A DNA stretch of 64,000 nt, taken from Novosphingobium capsulatum NBRC 12533. GTDB taxonomy: Bacteria; Pseudomonadota; Alphaproteobacteria; Sphingomonadales; Sphingomonadaceae. The notes beneath the pieces are model-generated. The model was given only the letters and a program-made list of their open reading frames with translations. It did not search any database and was not told the DNA's origin. The stretch spans positions 1 through 64,000 of the forward strand of contig NZ_BCYV01000012.1 of the NCBI RefSeq assembly GCF_001598375.1, read 5' to 3'. Position numbers and translations under genes: made by a program. Positions 9,988 to 19,065 of the stretch are shown in pieces (position 1 is the first letter of the stretch; each line of letters begins with the position of its first letter).

Positions 9988-11223
9988 TTATGGCTGTCCT
10001 GCCGCTTCCAGCGCGGCCTTGGCGCGCTCGACGTAGAAGGTCTTGAAGGCATCGACGAGGTTTTCCTCGAGCGCGTAGGGCCCGGGGCGATAGCCATCGG
10101 TAACGATGCCGGCGTGGTTCATTTCCGCCAGGTGGCGGTCCTGGCGGTTGGTCGCCTTCCACACGTGGGTCAGGTTCTCGACCGTATAGTCTTCGCCTTC
10201 CACCGCGTCTTCGTGCACCAGCCACGAGGTGCGCAGGATCGAACGATCCGGCCCCTGCGGCATCACGCTGAATGTCACCACATGGTCGCAGCAGAAGTGG
10301 TGCCAGGAATTGGGCTGGGTCCATACCGAAACGCTGGTCGGTTCGGCGTGCTCGACCGGCCAGATCAGCTTCTTGGAAGCCGGCTGCCCGTCCATGGTCT
10401 GCGACAGCGCCCCGTGCGCCAGGCTGAGGCGACCCACGCGATGCCAGCCGCCATCGGGAAATTCCACCAGGTCGCGCCACACGCCCATGGCCTTCCAGCG
10501 CTCCACCTGGGCAGTGATATCGTCCTCGTCGGCAGCGTCGCCATCTTCCGGGTTGCCCCGGCCAAAGCCCGATCCGCTCAGCGAATTGAGCAGTTCGGGA
10601 TGGTTGGCCTCGCAGTGATAGCACTCGCGGTTGTTTTCCATGACCAGCTTCCAGTTGGCCGTGTCATGCAGGTCTTCGACCGCGGCCACCTTGAGCTTGT
10701 CCATGTTGTAGATGCCGATCGCGGCCGCGATGTCCTGCTTGGCCGGCTCGATCGGCGGCGGATTGTCCGCCAGGCAGATGAACAGCAGGCCGCCGCAGTT
10801 TTCCAGCGCCACCTGGCGCAGGTTATGCGCGCCCTTGTCAAAATCGTCGGGCATGCCGCGCGCGGCGATCAACTTGCCATCAAGCCCGAATGTCCAGAAG
10901 TGATAAGGGCACATGATGCGCGGCATCGTGCCGGCCTGAACCTGGCAAATGCGCGAGCCGCGATGGGTGCAGGTGTTGTAGAACGCGCGCACCTCGCCAT
11001 CGCGGCCACGCACGATGAACACCGAGTTGTTGGCCATTTCAAAGACGTAGAAATCGCCAGGGTTCTTCACGTGGGCCACGGTGCAGGCATAGAGCCACAC
11101 CGACTTGAGCATCACCTCGGTATCGAAGCGAAAGGCTTCCTCGCTGGTGTAAAGCGCCTGCGGCAAGGTGTAGCCGGGGCGATCCTGGTTCAGCAGTTCG
11201 GCAATCGAAGCGAAATTGCGCAT
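9988..11223 (-). CDS. gbcA: Rieske oxygenase, probable glycine betaine demethylase (GbcA-like)
   Basis: A 411-residue aromatic-ring-hydroxylating-dioxygenase-type alpha subunit. The Rieske ligands are Cys85, His87, Cys105 and His108 (CTHRGSRIC and [10 protein letters not shown]). The mononuclear iron site is [15 protein letters not shown], with His203 and His208 as likely ligands. Quaternary-amine demethylases of the GbcA and Stc2 group share this [15 protein letters not shown] pattern. Its place between a dimethylglycine dehydrogenase and sarcosine oxidase makes glycine betaine the best substrate, giving dimethylglycine and formaldehyde. Stachydrine or carnitine cannot be excluded from sequence alone. 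The partner reductase (GbcB) is not in this window. GGAG sits 9 bases ahead of the ATG. Confidence 0.82.
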   Translation of the reverse strand: MRNFASIAELLNQDRPGYTLPQALYTSEEAFRFDTEVMLKSVWLYACTVAHVKNPGDFYVFEMANNSVFIVRGRDGEVRAFYNTCTHRGSRICQVQAGTMPRIMCPYHFWTFGLDGKLIAARGMPDDFDKGAHNLRQVALENCGGLLFICLADNPPPIEPAKQDIAAAIGIYNMDKLKVAAVEDLHDTANWKLVMENNRECYHCEANHPELLNSLSGSGFGRGNPEDGDAADEDDITAQVERWKAMGVWRDLVEFPDGGWHRVGRLSLAHGALSQTMDGQPASKKLIWPVEHAEPTSVSVWTQPNSWHHFCCDHVVTFSVMPQGPDRSILRTSWLVHEDAVEGEDYTVENLTHVWKATNRQDRHLAEMNHAGIVTDGYRPGPYALEENLVDAFKTFYVERAKAALEAAGQP

Positions 11224-11228
11224 GGGAA

Positions 11229-13736
11229 CTAGCTCCGCAATGCAAGGTTTTCGGGGTCGAAGGGCGAGTCTGGGATCACCACGGCCTTGTGCATCGTTCC
11301 GAGAATGGAAATCTCGAGTTCGGTGCCAAGGTTTGCGTGTTCAGGTGCGATCATCGCAAGCGCCAGCGACTTGGCCGTGCGCCAACCATAGCCGCCCGAC
11401 GTGGCGCGGCCAACCAGTTGTCCATCGCGATAGATCGCTTCGGAGCCGCGGGCATCGGCATCGGTGACGCCCAGCACCTCCAGGGTAACCAGAGTAGAAG
11501 AAAGACCGGCTTCCTTCTTCGCCAGCAGCCCGTCACGGCCAACGAAGTCCGGCTTCTTCATGGATATGAAGCGTTCAAGCCCGCTTTCCAGCGCGTTGTA
11601 TTCCACCGAAAGTTCGCGCGGGATCAGCTTGTAGCTCTTTTCCAGCGCCATCGACGTCATCGCCCGGATGCCAAAGGGCTTGATGTCGAATTCGGCGCCG
11701 GCTTCCATCAGCTTGTCGAAGATGTAGTTCTGCATCTCGATCGGGTGGTGGAATTCCCAACCCAGCTCGCCGATGAAGTTCACGCGCAGCGCATCGCACG
11801 GCGCCGCGCCGATCGAGATGCGCTTGCCCGTCAGCCACGGGAACGCCTCGTTCGACAGATCGGTGCGGGTCACCTTGGCCAGCACGTCGCGGGCACGCGG
11901 CCCGGCCAGGACCAGCACGCCCATTGCCGTGGTCAGCCGCTCGAACTTGACCGAACCGTCGGCGGGCAGCGCCTTGATCAGATAGTCATGATCGTGCTGC
12001 TCCAGCGCGCCGGCCGAAACCAGGTAATAGCTTTGCGGCCCGCGCTTATAGACGGTAAACTCGCTGCGCACGCCGCCAGCCGGCGTCAGCAGGTACGACA
12101 GGCTGACCCGGCCGATCTTCTTGGGCACCGCGTTGGACAACAGCTTGCCCAGCCATTCTTCCGCACCAGGGCCGGAAATCAGGCACTTGGCAAACGCGCT
12201 CATGTCCTGAATGCCAACCTTTTCCGTCACATGGCGGCATTCATTGCCAACATGCTCGAAGTAGTTGGAGCGGCGGAACGACCACTTTTCACGGATCGGC
12301 GCACCCGGCACATCGGGATGATTGTGGTTGAGCAGCGTTTCGGGACGGTCGAGATCGGCGTCGGTCAGTTCATAGCCGTCGGGCGCGAACCAGTTGGGGC
12401 GCTCCCAGCCGAACACGCTGCCAAACACCGCGCCCAGCTTCTTCATGCGGTCATAGCATGGCGTCTGGCGCAGCGGGCGGGCAGCCTCGCGCTCTTCATC
12501 GGGATAGTGAACGGTGAACACCTTGGCATAGGCTTCCTCGTTCTTTTCGATGAGATAGCCTTCGTCGGCATAAGTGCCGAAGCGGCGCGGATCGACCCCC
12601 ATCATGTCGATGGTGGGTTCGCCGTCCACAATCCAGTGGGCCAGCTGCCAACCCGCGCCGCCGGCTGCCGTGATGCCGAAGCTGTGACCTTCATTGAGCC
12701 AGAAGTTCTTCAGCCCCGGCGCAGGACCGACGATGGGCGACCCGTCGGGCGTGTAGGCAATGGCGCCGTTGTAAACCTTCTTGATCCCCAGCTCACCAAA
12801 GGCGGGCACGCGCTCGATCGCCGAGAGGATATAGGGCTCCAGGCGTTCGAGAGCATCGGGGAACAGTTCATATTCGCTGTTAACGGCCGGCCCCTTCACA
12901 TAGCAGGCCGGCGCGCCGACTTCGTAGGGGCCAAGCAGCAGGCCGCCGGCTTCCTCGCGCATGTACCAGCTCGAGTCGCTTTCGCGCAGCACGCCCATTT
13001 CGGGCAGGCCCTTGGCGCGGCGCTCCATGATCGCGGGGTGCTGCTCGGTGACGATGTACTGATGCTCGACCGGGATCACCGGCACATCCAGGCCGACCAT
13101 CGCGCCCGTCTGGCGGGCAAAGCTGCCGGTGGCCGAAACCACATGCTCGCAGGTGATCTCGCCCTGGTCGGTCGCCACCACCCATTCGCCGTTGACCTTC
13201 TGGGTGATGCCCGTGACCGTGGTATTGCGCATGATCGTGGCGCCCCGCTGGCGCGCCCCCTTGGCCAGGGCCTGGGTCAAGTCGGCCGGCTGGATATAGC
13301 CATCGGCGGGATGCTGGATCGCGCCGAGCACCCCGTCCATCTGTGCCAGTGGCCAGATTTCATGCACTTGCTCAGGGGTGAGAAAGTTTACGTCCACCCC
13401 GATGGTCTTGGCCACGCCCGCATAATAGCGGTATTCGTCCATGCGATCGGGGCTGTTGGCGAGGCGAATGTTCGACACGCGCGAGAAGCCGACATTGAGG
13501 TCGGTTTCCGCTTCCAGGCTGGGATAGAGATCAACCGAATACTGGTGCAGCTTGCCGACCGAGTAAGACAGGTTGAACAGCGGCAGCAGGCCGGCGGCAT
13601 GCCAGGTAGAGCCCGAGGTCAGTTCCTTGCGCTCGATCAGCACGACATCGGACCAGCCCATCTTGGCCAGGTGATACAACGTGCTGACGCCGACGACGCC
13701 GCCACCAATCACCACAACGCGCGCACTAGTCTTCAT
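11229..13736 (-). CDS. Dimethylglycine dehydrogenase-like FAD/folate protein
   Basis: An 835-residue two-domain flavoprotein. The N-terminal DAO domain starts with RVVVIGGGVVGVSTLYHLAK and contains SGSTWHAAGL, where His46 matches the histidine that binds FAD covalently in dimethylglycine and sarcosine dehydrogenases. The C-terminal half is GcvT-like (GIQDMSAFAKCLISGPGAEE, NFIGELGWEFHHPIEMQNY, ALEKSYKLIPRELS) and should pass the methyl carbon to THF. Predicted reaction: dimethylglycine to sarcosine, between the Rieske gene and soxBDAG. This single-chain form resembles mitochondrial DMGDH rather than the two-subunit DgcAB of pseudomonads. The start at 13736 (MKTSARVVVIGGG) replaces a longer frame from 13820. 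Sarcosine dehydrogenase is an alternative. Confidence 0.9.
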   Translation of the reverse strand: MKTSARVVVIGGGVVGVSTLYHLAKMGWSDVVLIERKELTSGSTWHAAGLLPLFNLSYSVGKLHQYSVDLYPSLEAETDLNVGFSRVSNIRLANSPDRMDEYRYYAGVAKTIGVDVNFLTPEQVHEIWPLAQMDGVLGAIQHPADGYIQPADLTQALAKGARQRGATIMRNTTVTGITQKVNGEWVVATDQGEITCEHVVSATGSFARQTGAMVGLDVPVIPVEHQYIVTEQHPAIMERRAKGLPEMGVLRESDSSWYMREEAGGLLLGPYEVGAPACYVKGPAVNSEYELFPDALERLEPYILSAIERVPAFGELGIKKVYNGAIAYTPDGSPIVGPAPGLKNFWLNEGHSFGITAAGGAGWQLAHWIVDGEPTIDMMGVDPRRFGTYADEGYLIEKNEEAYAKVFTVHYPDEEREAARPLRQTPCYDRMKKLGAVFGSVFGWERPNWFAPDGYELTDADLDRPETLLNHNHPDVPGAPIREKWSFRRSNYFEHVGNECRHVTEKVGIQDMSAFAKCLISGPGAEEWLGKLLSNAVPKKIGRVSLSYLLTPAGGVRSEFTVYKRGPQSYYLVSAGALEQHDHDYLIKALPADGSVKFERLTTAMGVLVLAGPRARDVLAKVTRTDLSNEAFPWLTGKRISIGAAPCDALRVNFIGELGWEFHHPIEMQNYIFDKLMEAGAEFDIKPFGIRAMTSMALEKSYKLIPRELSVEYNALESGLERFISMKKPDFVGRDGLLAKKEAGLSSTLVTLEVLGVTDADARGSEAIYRDGQLVGRATSGGYGWRTAKSLALAMIAPEHANLGTELEISILGTMHKAVVIPDSPFDPENLALRS

Positions 13737-14187
13737 GTCATGCCTCGGCTTTGCTTGGCTGCCTATTTGCAGAAGGGCTATTCCAGCGCGGGAACCGGCG
13801 CAATCACGGCGCCGCACCATTTTGGAAACTAATGCGAGGGATTAGAAATAATGCTTGCTCCAAGGTCGGGGTGCGCGGCGTTGCGAGTCCGTCGACCGCG
13901 ACATTCCACATCGCCTCGCCCGGCCCTGCCGCCACGGCGCCCGGCACGGTAGGGCATTAGGCAAGTTAATGAGAGTAGTAAGTAGGTGTTATTACCAAAC
14001 GAAACCGGTGCAGTTAATTTTATATTTTAACATCATATACTTGTCCGTTATGACACCGTAATCCCACAAGGCCGGAAGAAAGCTTTTCCACTGTTGCTGA
14101 AGGCTTGCTGCGCCTGCGTTCCTGATGCACGATCCCGGTGCAGGTATTGTGCCCCCGAACGAGGGGCCGGCTTGGAGGGAAGCTGTC
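13737..14187. promoter_or_regulatory. Divergent promoter region between betaine operon and TonB receptor
   Basis: A 451-base gene-free stretch. At 13829-13845 there is CTAAT-N7-ATTAG, a short inverted repeat about 93 bases ahead of the dimethylglycine dehydrogenase start and a possible operator. At 13960-14060 the sequence turns strongly A+T-rich against a GC-rich background and ends near TTGTCC at 14041; this is the likely promoter zone. GGAGGGA at 14174-14180 is the ribosome site of the TonB receptor. No credible coding frame covers it. Confidence 0.5.
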
Positions 14188-16695
14188 ATGCGTCACCTGG
14201 TATTCTCGGGCACTGTCCTGAATCAAAAATCTGTTCTGCAACACTTTGGTGCGCATGCGCGCCATGGCCGATCGGGCATCCGCATCATGGCGCTGGCCGC
14301 CACGGCGCTGATCCCCGGCCTGGCCCAGGCCCAGGCGCCCGCCCCGGCCGAAACCGCCGCCGCCCCGCAAACCGACAACGGCACGGGCGACATCGTGGTG
14401 ACGGCACAACGCCGCGAGCAGAAGCTCAATGACGTGGGCATCGCCGTCTCGGTCATTTCCGCCAAGGACTTGCGCGCGCTCAACATTAACAATGCCACCG
14501 ATATCGTGCGCGCGATCCCCAACCTGAAATACAACGCCTATGGCTCGAGCCAGGTGGTCTTCAATATCCGCGGCGTGTCGCAGAACGACTATGGCGACCA
14601 GCAGGAACCGCCGGTTGCCGTCTATCAGGACGACAGCTACGCCGCCTCGATCACCACGGCCGGCTTCCCGATCTTTGACCTGGCCCGCACCGAGGCGCTG
14701 CGCGGGCCACAGGGCACCCTGTTTGGCCGCAATGCCACCGGCGGCGCGGTGCAGTTCATTTCCAACCAGCCCAGCCACGAGTTCGGCGGCTATCTCTCTG
14801 CCACCACCGGCAGCTTCAACCAGTCGATCTTCGAAGGCGCGGTCACCGGCGGGTTGACCCAGACGCTCTCGGCCCGTGTTTCGGGCGTGTATGATCGCGA
14901 TTCCGGCTATATCAAGAACCTGCTGCCGGGCGGGGCCAATCTGGGCGCCAACAACCACTGGGCCACGCGCGGCATCTTGCAATGGGATCCCACCAGCGAT
15001 TTCCGTGCCCGCCTGACGGTGCGCTATACTCAGGCCGATCACGAGCGCCAGGCTGGCGTCTATACCCTGACCCCGGCTTGCCCCAATGCGCAGTTCCAGG
15101 GCGAATTCCTGGCGGCCAACCAGGTCTGCGACTATTGGAACAACTATGGCGGCACGTCGTACAACGGCGGCGTGCCCGGCTCGGTCGCCAATGGCTATGC
15201 CAACCCGGCGATCACCGCCACCCAGGGCGGCAACCCGTGGCAGACCTATAGCGCGGGCGAAAACTATGTGAACCGCAAGCAGTTTGCTGCCACGCTGCGC
15301 CTGGAAGCCAAGCTTGGCGCGTTCGACGTCACCTCGATCACCGATTACCAGAACCTCGCCAAGTTCTATATCGAAAGCGATGATGGCGTGCCCGGCCTGC
15401 CCTATGTGGAAGGGGCTGCACTGCCGCCGTTCACCACTGGCCCCTGCGCCAGCGCGCCCAGCGTCACCTGCTATGCCTCGGGCACGATCTTCTATCAGCG
15501 CGCCCGCACCCAGCAGATCACGCAGGAACTGCGCGCGGCCACCCATTTCGGCAACAACTACCTGACCATGGGCGCGTTCGGCATGCTGCTGACCGGCAAC
15601 TATGGCGCCAAGTATGCCACGCCGTTCGACCAGTACGATCCCACCGTGCAGTTCTACCAGCGCACCAAGTCCTTCGCGGTCTTTGCGCAGGACGAATACA
15701 AGTTCGACGATCACTGGAAGCTGATCCTGGGCGCCCGCTACTGGCGCGACAGCAAGCTGGCCTGGTATCGCGCGGCAGAGGCGATTTCGGGCCTTACTGT
15801 CAACTGGGGCCCCAGCGGCATCAACTTCTTCGATCCCACCGGCGCGGCCCAAGCCAGCGGCATCACGGTCACGCCAGCGGCCGCCTCACCCACCTATGAC
15901 GGGGTGACCGCGCGCGCCGAGCTGGATTACAAGCCTGGCCCCGATACGCTGCTCTATGCCAGCTACAACCGTGGCTCCAAGTCGGGCGGGTTCACCTTCT
16001 CCACCGGCACACCGTTCCCCGGCCAGGCCCTGATCGATACGCTCAACAACATCCCCTACCGGCCCGAGACGCTCAACGACTATGAAGTGGGCCTCAAGAC
16101 CAAGATCGGCCGCAATATCCAGTTCAACCTTGCGGCATTCTACTATGATTACAAGAACTACCAGGCCTATGTTCAGGTCGGTTATACGCAGCTGGTGCGC
16201 AACCTGCCGGCCACGATCAAGGGCGTGGAAGCCGAACTGACGGCCCACCCGATCGAAGGGTTCACGCTTCAGGCCTCGGCCGCGGTGCAAGACAGCAAGG
16301 TCAAGAACGTGCTGCTGCCCGATGGCGTGACAGTCGTGAACCACGATCTGCCCCAGGCCCCCGGCTTTTCCGGCAACGCCCTCGTCCGCTATGAATTCGG
16401 CATGGGCGGCGCGCGCGTCTCGCTGCAGGGTGACGCGCTCTATACCGGCAAGTTCTGCTTCTCGGTGCTCTGCGCGCCAGACGAGCGCGAAGGCGCCTAT
16501 CACGTGGAAAATGCCCGCATCGGCGTGATCCCGGCGGGCGGCAAGCTGGAGCTGGCGTTCTTCGTCAACAACCTGTTCAACCGGGTCTATCGCTCCTACG
16601 CCTTCGACGGCTCGCTCTATTGGGGCGATGCGCTGAGCGTCTATGGCAAGCCGCGCACCTGGGGCCTGACTGCCCGCATCAACTTCGGCAACTGA
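14188..16695 (+). CDS. TonB-dependent outer-membrane receptor
   Basis: An 835-residue outer-membrane transporter. The start at 14188 is fixed by GGAGGGA seven bases upstream and by the signal peptide that follows, with hydrophobic core IMALAATALIPGLAQAQA. The mature part begins GDIVVTAQRREQKLNDVG, the usual TonB-box and plug start of sphingomonad receptors. The plug holds IRGVSQNDYGDQQEPPVAVY and LRGPQGTLFGRNATGGAVQF. The barrel ends with a terminal Phe segment (WGLTARINFGN). The ligand is unknown. It lies ahead of a PQQ alcohol dehydrogenase and an amino-acid permease on the same strand and opposite the betaine operon, so it may bring in a substrate for either. Confidence 0.95.
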   Translation: MRHLVFSGTVLNQKSVLQHFGAHARHGRSGIRIMALAATALIPGLAQAQAPAPAETAAAPQTDNGTGDIVVTAQRREQKLNDVGIAVSVISAKDLRALNINNATDIVRAIPNLKYNAYGSSQVVFNIRGVSQNDYGDQQEPPVAVYQDDSYAASITTAGFPIFDLARTEALRGPQGTLFGRNATGGAVQFISNQPSHEFGGYLSATTGSFNQSIFEGAVTGGLTQTLSARVSGVYDRDSGYIKNLLPGGANLGANNHWATRGILQWDPTSDFRARLTVRYTQADHERQAGVYTLTPACPNAQFQGEFLAANQVCDYWNNYGGTSYNGGVPGSVANGYANPAITATQGGNPWQTYSAGENYVNRKQFAATLRLEAKLGAFDVTSITDYQNLAKFYIESDDGVPGLPYVEGAALPPFTTGPCASAPSVTCYASGTIFYQRARTQQITQELRAATHFGNNYLTMGAFGMLLTGNYGAKYATPFDQYDPTVQFYQRTKSFAVFAQDEYKFDDHWKLILGARYWRDSKLAWYRAAEAISGLTVNWGPSGINFFDPTGAAQASGITVTPAAASPTYDGVTARAELDYKPGPDTLLYASYNRGSKSGGFTFSTGTPFPGQALIDTLNNIPYRPETLNDYEVGLKTKIGRNIQFNLAAFYYDYKNYQAYVQVGYTQLVRNLPATIKGVEAELTAHPIEGFTLQASAAVQDSKVKNVLLPDGVTVVNHDLPQAPGFSGNALVRYEFGMGGARVSLQGDALYTGKFCFSVLCAPDEREGAYHVENARIGVIPAGGKLELAFFVNNLFNRVYRSYAFDGSLYWGDALSVYGKPRTWGLTARINFGN

Positions 16696-16701
16696 CCCAT
16701 G

Positions 16702-16737
16702 CCTGGGCCGAACCTGTGACGGGTTCGGCCCGGGTTT
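16702..16737 (+). terminator. Rho-independent-like terminator after the TonB receptor
   Basis: GGGCCGAACC at 16705-16714 pairs perfectly with GGTTCGGCCC at 16722-16731 over a 7-base loop, and the stem extends outward by three more pairs. TTTCG follows. It lies 10 bases after the receptor stop. Confidence 0.7.
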
Positions 16738-16858
16738 CGACAAGACATGATGACGGCCATGGCGCATCCGGGCCACGTGGGGCGGCGAGGCGATTGCAGC
16801 TGTGGATAGACTGTGATCTATCTTGCCAAGTTCCCTGCCCCACCGGAAAGTGAGGCCC

Positions 16859-19063
16859 ATGAAGACCCTGCGCCAGGCAGTCCTGATCCTGCTTGCCTCT
16901 GCCGCCATGGGCGGCGGCACCCTGATGCTCAACGCCTGCACCAGCGCCCGGGCTGATACGCCAAATACGGAGGCTGATCGCCCGGCGGCGCCCACTGCCG
17001 GCACCGAATGGCCGCTGACCGGGGGTGATACGGCGGGCACCTGGTATTCCGCGCTTACCGATATCAACGAAACCAACGCCGCCTCGCTGGCCTATGCCTG
17101 GTCTTACGACATGGGCACCGAACGCGGCCAGGAAGCCACGCCCCTGGTGGTCGGCGGGGTGATGTATACCTCTGGGGTATGGGGCAATGTCTATGCCCTC
17201 GACGCCGCCACCGGCGCGCTGCTCTGGCAATATGATCCCGAAGTGGATGGGCAGTGGGGCCGCAATGCCTGCTGCGATGTGGTCAACCGCGGGGTCGCCT
17301 ATCGCGACGGCACGGTCTTTGTCGCGTCGGAAGACGGGCGGCTGCACGCGATCGATGCCAAGACCGGCAAGGCCCGCTGGATCGCCGATACGATCGTCAA
17401 CCACAAGCAGCCCTATGCCTCTACCGGCGCGGTGATCCTGACCAAGGATGCCGTGGTCATCGGCAATGCCGGCGCCGATATCGGCGACGGCGATCTGCGC
17501 GGCTATATCTCGGCCTGGGATATCAAGACCGGTGCGTTCAAATGGCGCTTCTTCACCGTGCCACCCGCACCCGGGCAGCCGTTCGAGCATCCCGAACTGG
17601 CCATGGCGGCCAAATCGTGGGGGCCCAACCGCGATGGCCGCACCCAGAACGGCGGCACGGTGTGGGACGGGCTGTCCTACGATCCGGAAACCGACCAGAT
17701 CGTGTTTGGCACCGGCAACGCCTCGCCCTATCTGCGTTCGGCCGACGGCGTGCGGCATGATGACCTGTTCAACGCCTCGATCATCGCGGTCAATGCCCAG
17801 AGCGGGCGGATGAACTGGTACTACCAGACGACGCCGGGTGACGAATGGGACTATGACGCGGTCCAGAAGTTCGTCTTTGCCAACCTGACCATCGCCGGCC
17901 AGCCTCGCCGCGTGGTGATGCAGGCCTGCAAGAACGGCTTTTTCTACACGCTGGACCTGAAAACGGGCAAACTTCTGTCGGCTGATCCGTTCACCTATGT
18001 GAACTGGGCCAAGGGCGTGGACCTTGCCACCGGCCGGCCGCTGGTTACCGAGCATGCCGACTATTCGAAAAGCCCGAAGAACGTCTATCCTTCGTGGGCC
18101 GGCGGGCACACCTGGAACCCGATGTCGTTCAGCCCGCAGACCGGGCTCGTCTATATTCCCGCGATCGATGCCGGCAACGTGCTGCTCAACATGAAGGCCA
18201 ACGGCGGCTCGCTCACCCATCTCGAAGGCTTCTTCTCGTCGGACGGGATCTTCCCCGACGATCTCTATGATCCCGCCGCGCTCAAGCGCGTGTTCGGGCC
18301 GTTGCCCGCCAAAGACGATCTGCAGAAAGAGCGCCCTGGCGTGAAACTGGTGCGCGAGGTGCTGCGCGCATGGGATCCGGTGGCCAGGAAAGTGGTGTGG
18401 GAACGCGTTACCTCGCAAGGGGTGCGCGGCTATGACGGCGGGGTGCTGAGCACGGCGGGCAACCTGGTGTTCCAGGGGCGCGGCGATGGCAGCTTGTGGA
18501 TCTATAACGCGCGCACCGGCGCGCCGATCAAGACCATCCAGACCGGCAGCCACATCATGGCCGCGCCGATGACCTACAAGATCGGCGGCGTGCAATATGT
18601 GGCGGTTCAGGCCGGCTATGGCGGATCGGGCATCACGTTCCCGATCCCACCATCGAGCGCGGCCTATGCCAACCGCAATGCCAACCGCATCCTGGTGTTC
18701 AAGCTGGGCGGTGGCGCGGTGCCGATGCCCGACAAGCGCGAGGTCCCGCCCTACCTGCCACCCCCGCCGCTCAAGGCCAGCCCGGCGCTGATCGCCCGCG
18801 GCGAGGACAAGTTCACCGAGAACTGTTCGCGCTGCCACGTGCTGGGCACGCCCGGTGTCACGCCCGATCTTTCGCGCGTGCCGCCCGAAGTGCATGCCAT
18901 GTTCAACGATATCGTGCTGAAAGGCGCGCTGGCACCGATGGGCATGGCCCGGTTCGATGATGTGGTGACAAAGGCCGATGTCGAGGCCATCCATGCCTAT
19001 CTGATCGACCAGCAGCGCCAGGGTTACCAGGCGCAACAGTCTGCCAAGAAAGCGAGCCACTGA
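16859..19063 (+). CDS. PQQ-dependent quinohaemoprotein alcohol dehydrogenase
   Basis: A 734-residue periplasmic dehydrogenase. The ATG at 16859 begins MKTLRQAVLILLASA with a possible lipobox LNAC at residues 24-27. The eight-bladed PQQ propeller follows, with the vicinal cysteines Cys138-Cys139 (GRNACCDVV) and the PGDEWDYDA stretch carrying the catalytic aspartate. At about residue 656 a cytochrome c domain appears with CSRCH and a later GMARF, a plausible axial Met region. This is the type II quinohaemoprotein layout that oxidises primary alcohols and passes electrons to a soluble acceptor. No PQQ synthesis genes are in view. The permease start is two bases beyond the stop, so the two are co-transcribed. 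Confidence 0.93.
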   Translation: MKTLRQAVLILLASAAMGGGTLMLNACTSARADTPNTEADRPAAPTAGTEWPLTGGDTAGTWYSALTDINETNAASLAYAWSYDMGTERGQEATPLVVGGVMYTSGVWGNVYALDAATGALLWQYDPEVDGQWGRNACCDVVNRGVAYRDGTVFVASEDGRLHAIDAKTGKARWIADTIVNHKQPYASTGAVILTKDAVVIGNAGADIGDGDLRGYISAWDIKTGAFKWRFFTVPPAPGQPFEHPELAMAAKSWGPNRDGRTQNGGTVWDGLSYDPETDQIVFGTGNASPYLRSADGVRHDDLFNASIIAVNAQSGRMNWYYQTTPGDEWDYDAVQKFVFANLTIAGQPRRVVMQACKNGFFYTLDLKTGKLLSADPFTYVNWAKGVDLATGRPLVTEHADYSKSPKNVYPSWAGGHTWNPMSFSPQTGLVYIPAIDAGNVLLNMKANGGSLTHLEGFFSSDGIFPDDLYDPAALKRVFGPLPAKDDLQKERPGVKLVREVLRAWDPVARKVVWERVTSQGVRGYDGGVLSTAGNLVFQGRGDGSLWIYNARTGAPIKTIQTGSHIMAAPMTYKIGGVQYVAVQAGYGGSGITFPIPPSSAAYANRNANRILVFKLGGGAVPMPDKREVPPYLPPPPLKASPALIARGEDKFTENCSRCHVLGTPGVTPDLSRVPPEVHAMFNDIVLKGALAPMGMARFDDVVTKADVEAIHAYLIDQQRQGYQAQQSAKKASH

Positions 19064-19065
19064 TC

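Noticed and set aside
11289-13832. An 847-codon plus-strand frame opposite the dimethylglycine dehydrogenase gene
   Set aside because: Shadow of the real gene; no family features and no ribosome site.
13829-13845. CTAAT-N7-ATTAG considered as a firm regulator site for the betaine operon
   Set aside because: Five-base arms alone are too short to claim; kept only as a possibility in the intergenic entry.
14020-15852. A 610-codon minus-strand frame opposite the TonB receptor
   Set aside because: The receptor has a signal peptide, plug and barrel motifs and a strong ribosome site; the reverse frame has none.
16679-19060. A 793-codon minus-strand frame opposite the PQQ dehydrogenase
   Set aside because: The dehydrogenase keeps its Cys-Cys pair and haem motif; the reverse frame is compositional.
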